Position numbers and translations under genes: made by a program
The notes under the pieces: model-generated
What the model was told of the DNA's origin: nothing
Database searches by the model: none
Seen by the model: the letters and a program-made list of their open reading frames with translations, nothing else
Part shown: piece after piece, positions 5,257-5,905 of the stretch
How the letters are laid out: every line of letters starts with the position of its first letter
How positions within the stretch are numbered: position 1 is the stretch's first letter
Assembly (NCBI GenBank): GCA_001603335.1
Contig: LUYR01000341.1
Span: forward strand, 1-5,905
DNA length: 5,905 nt
Reading direction: 5' to 3'
Origin: Rhodospirillales bacterium Alpha_05
GTDB taxonomy: Bacteria; Pseudomonadota; Alphaproteobacteria; Rhodospirillales; Rhodospirillaceae

Positions 5257-5905
5257 TTAGAGCGTATCGTCGGCCCGCGCCGCCCGCGCCTCGGGCAAGG
5301 TCGCGCCGCCGCCCAAGGCACGGTAGAGGTTCACCTGGGCATTCAGGCGGTCGAGGGTATTGGCGAGCAGGGATTGCTCGGCGGTGCGGCGCTTTTCCTG
5401 CGCGTCGAGCCAGGATTGCAGGTCCACCGCACCGGCGCGGTAGCGGACTTCGTACAGCCGCTCGACCTCGCGCGCGGTGTCGAGGGCGCGTTGCAGGCGG
5501 TCGTGGCGCAGCGCCAGTTGCCGCCGCGCCGAGAGCGCGTTTTCGACGTCGGCGAGCGCGGTGTAGAGGGTCTGGCGGAAGTCGGCGATTCCGGCGCGGT
5601 ATTCGGAATCCGAGATCGCGACGTTGCGCTTCATCTCGTGCCAATTGAGGAACGGCAGCGCCACGCCCGCGCCGAGCCCGACGAACGGGTTCTTCAGCAC
5701 GTCGGTGAGGGCGGAGCCGGTGAGGCTGAACGACGGCAGGTACGAGGCCTGGGTCGCGTCGACGGTGGCGAGGCTCGCCTTCAGCCTTGCCTCCGCCGCG
5801 CGCAGATCGGCGCGGCGCTCCAGCACCTGGACGGGCAGGCCCGCGTCCACCGGCGGCGGATCGCCGCTCGGCAGGGTTTGGCGGTCGACGTCGGCGGGCT
5901 GCGGC
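5257..5905 (-). CDS. Outer-membrane efflux protein, TolC/NodT family (partial, N-terminus off window)
   Basis: The last 216 codons or so of an outer-membrane factor, the channel that connects an inner-membrane exporter to the outside. The family mark ERRADLRAAEARLKAS lies near the start of the visible part, preceded by a proline-rich linker (PSGDPPPVDAGLP). It corresponds to the ERRPDIRAAEAQL motif at the start of the second OEP repeat of NodT-type lipoproteins. The remainder is long helical coiled-coil sequence with YLPSFSLTGS, the FLNWHE turn, a tubular helix pair, and the terminal AQVNLYRALGGG. The frame is open to the window edge with no good start, so a GTG at 5850 should not be taken as the beginning. 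A gap of 78 bases with its own operator-like site separates it from the nitroreductase. It probably belongs to an upstream RND or MFP system, and whether it also serves the ABC exporter cannot be told. Confidence 0.92.
   Translation of the reverse strand, partial: PQPADVDRQTLPSGDPPPVDAGLPVQVLERRADLRAAEARLKASLATVDATQASYLPSFSLTGSALTDVLKNPFVGLGAGVALPFLNWHEMKRNVAISDSEYRAGIADFRQTLYTALADVENALSARRQLALRHDRLQRALDTAREVERLYEVRYRAGAVDLQSWLDAQEKRRTAEQSLLANTLDRLNAQVNLYRALGGGATLPEARAARADDTL

Overview
The window is GC-rich, with a strong G/C preference at third codon positions, and every gene I can support lies on the minus strand. The base composition, the family types and the tight 4-base ATGA gene overlaps suggest a high-GC proteobacterium, perhaps an alphaproteobacterium of the Rhodospirillales kind. 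That placement is inference. No RNA genes, insertion sequences, CRISPR arrays or broken genes were seen. The longest non-coding stretch is about 130 bases.

Layout in transcription order, right to left. (1) 5905-5257 is the C-terminal part of an outer-membrane efflux protein of the TolC/NodT type; its N-terminus lies beyond the window. (2) A 78-base gap holds a 20-bp perfect inverted repeat and a possible promoter. It is followed by what looks like a three-gene operon: a short FMN nitroreductase (5178-4669), an ABC-2 type exporter ATPase (4658-3819) and its membrane permease (3822-3085). (3) A 129-base gap holds several inverted repeats, among them a perfect CG-centred LacI-family operator. 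It leads into a second operon: a LacI/GalR-type regulator (2955-1879), a periplasmic substrate-binding protein (1882-863) and an ABC importer permease (801-1, cut by the window edge). The rest of the importer, including its ATPase, is presumably beyond coordinate 1.

The second operon reads as a self-regulated uptake system. The regulator carries a GalR-like recognition helix, its matching operator lies in its own upstream region, and it shares an ATGA overlap with the binding-protein gene. A GC-rich 13-bp inverted repeat between the binding protein and the permease probably lets the cell make more binding protein than permease. The substrate cannot be read from the sequence. The binding protein belongs to the iron/polyamine/AfuA-like superfamily, while LacI-type control points towards a sugar or sugar phosphate.

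The first operon pairs a flavin reductase with a two-component ABC exporter behind a repressor-like palindrome. This suggests, by inference only, an inducible response to a toxic or redox-active small molecule. No regulator for that palindrome is present in the window. I found no clear evidence of a wholly new system. The most interesting points are the two operator-like palindromes, the nitroreductase-exporter pairing and the RNA hairpins between genes.
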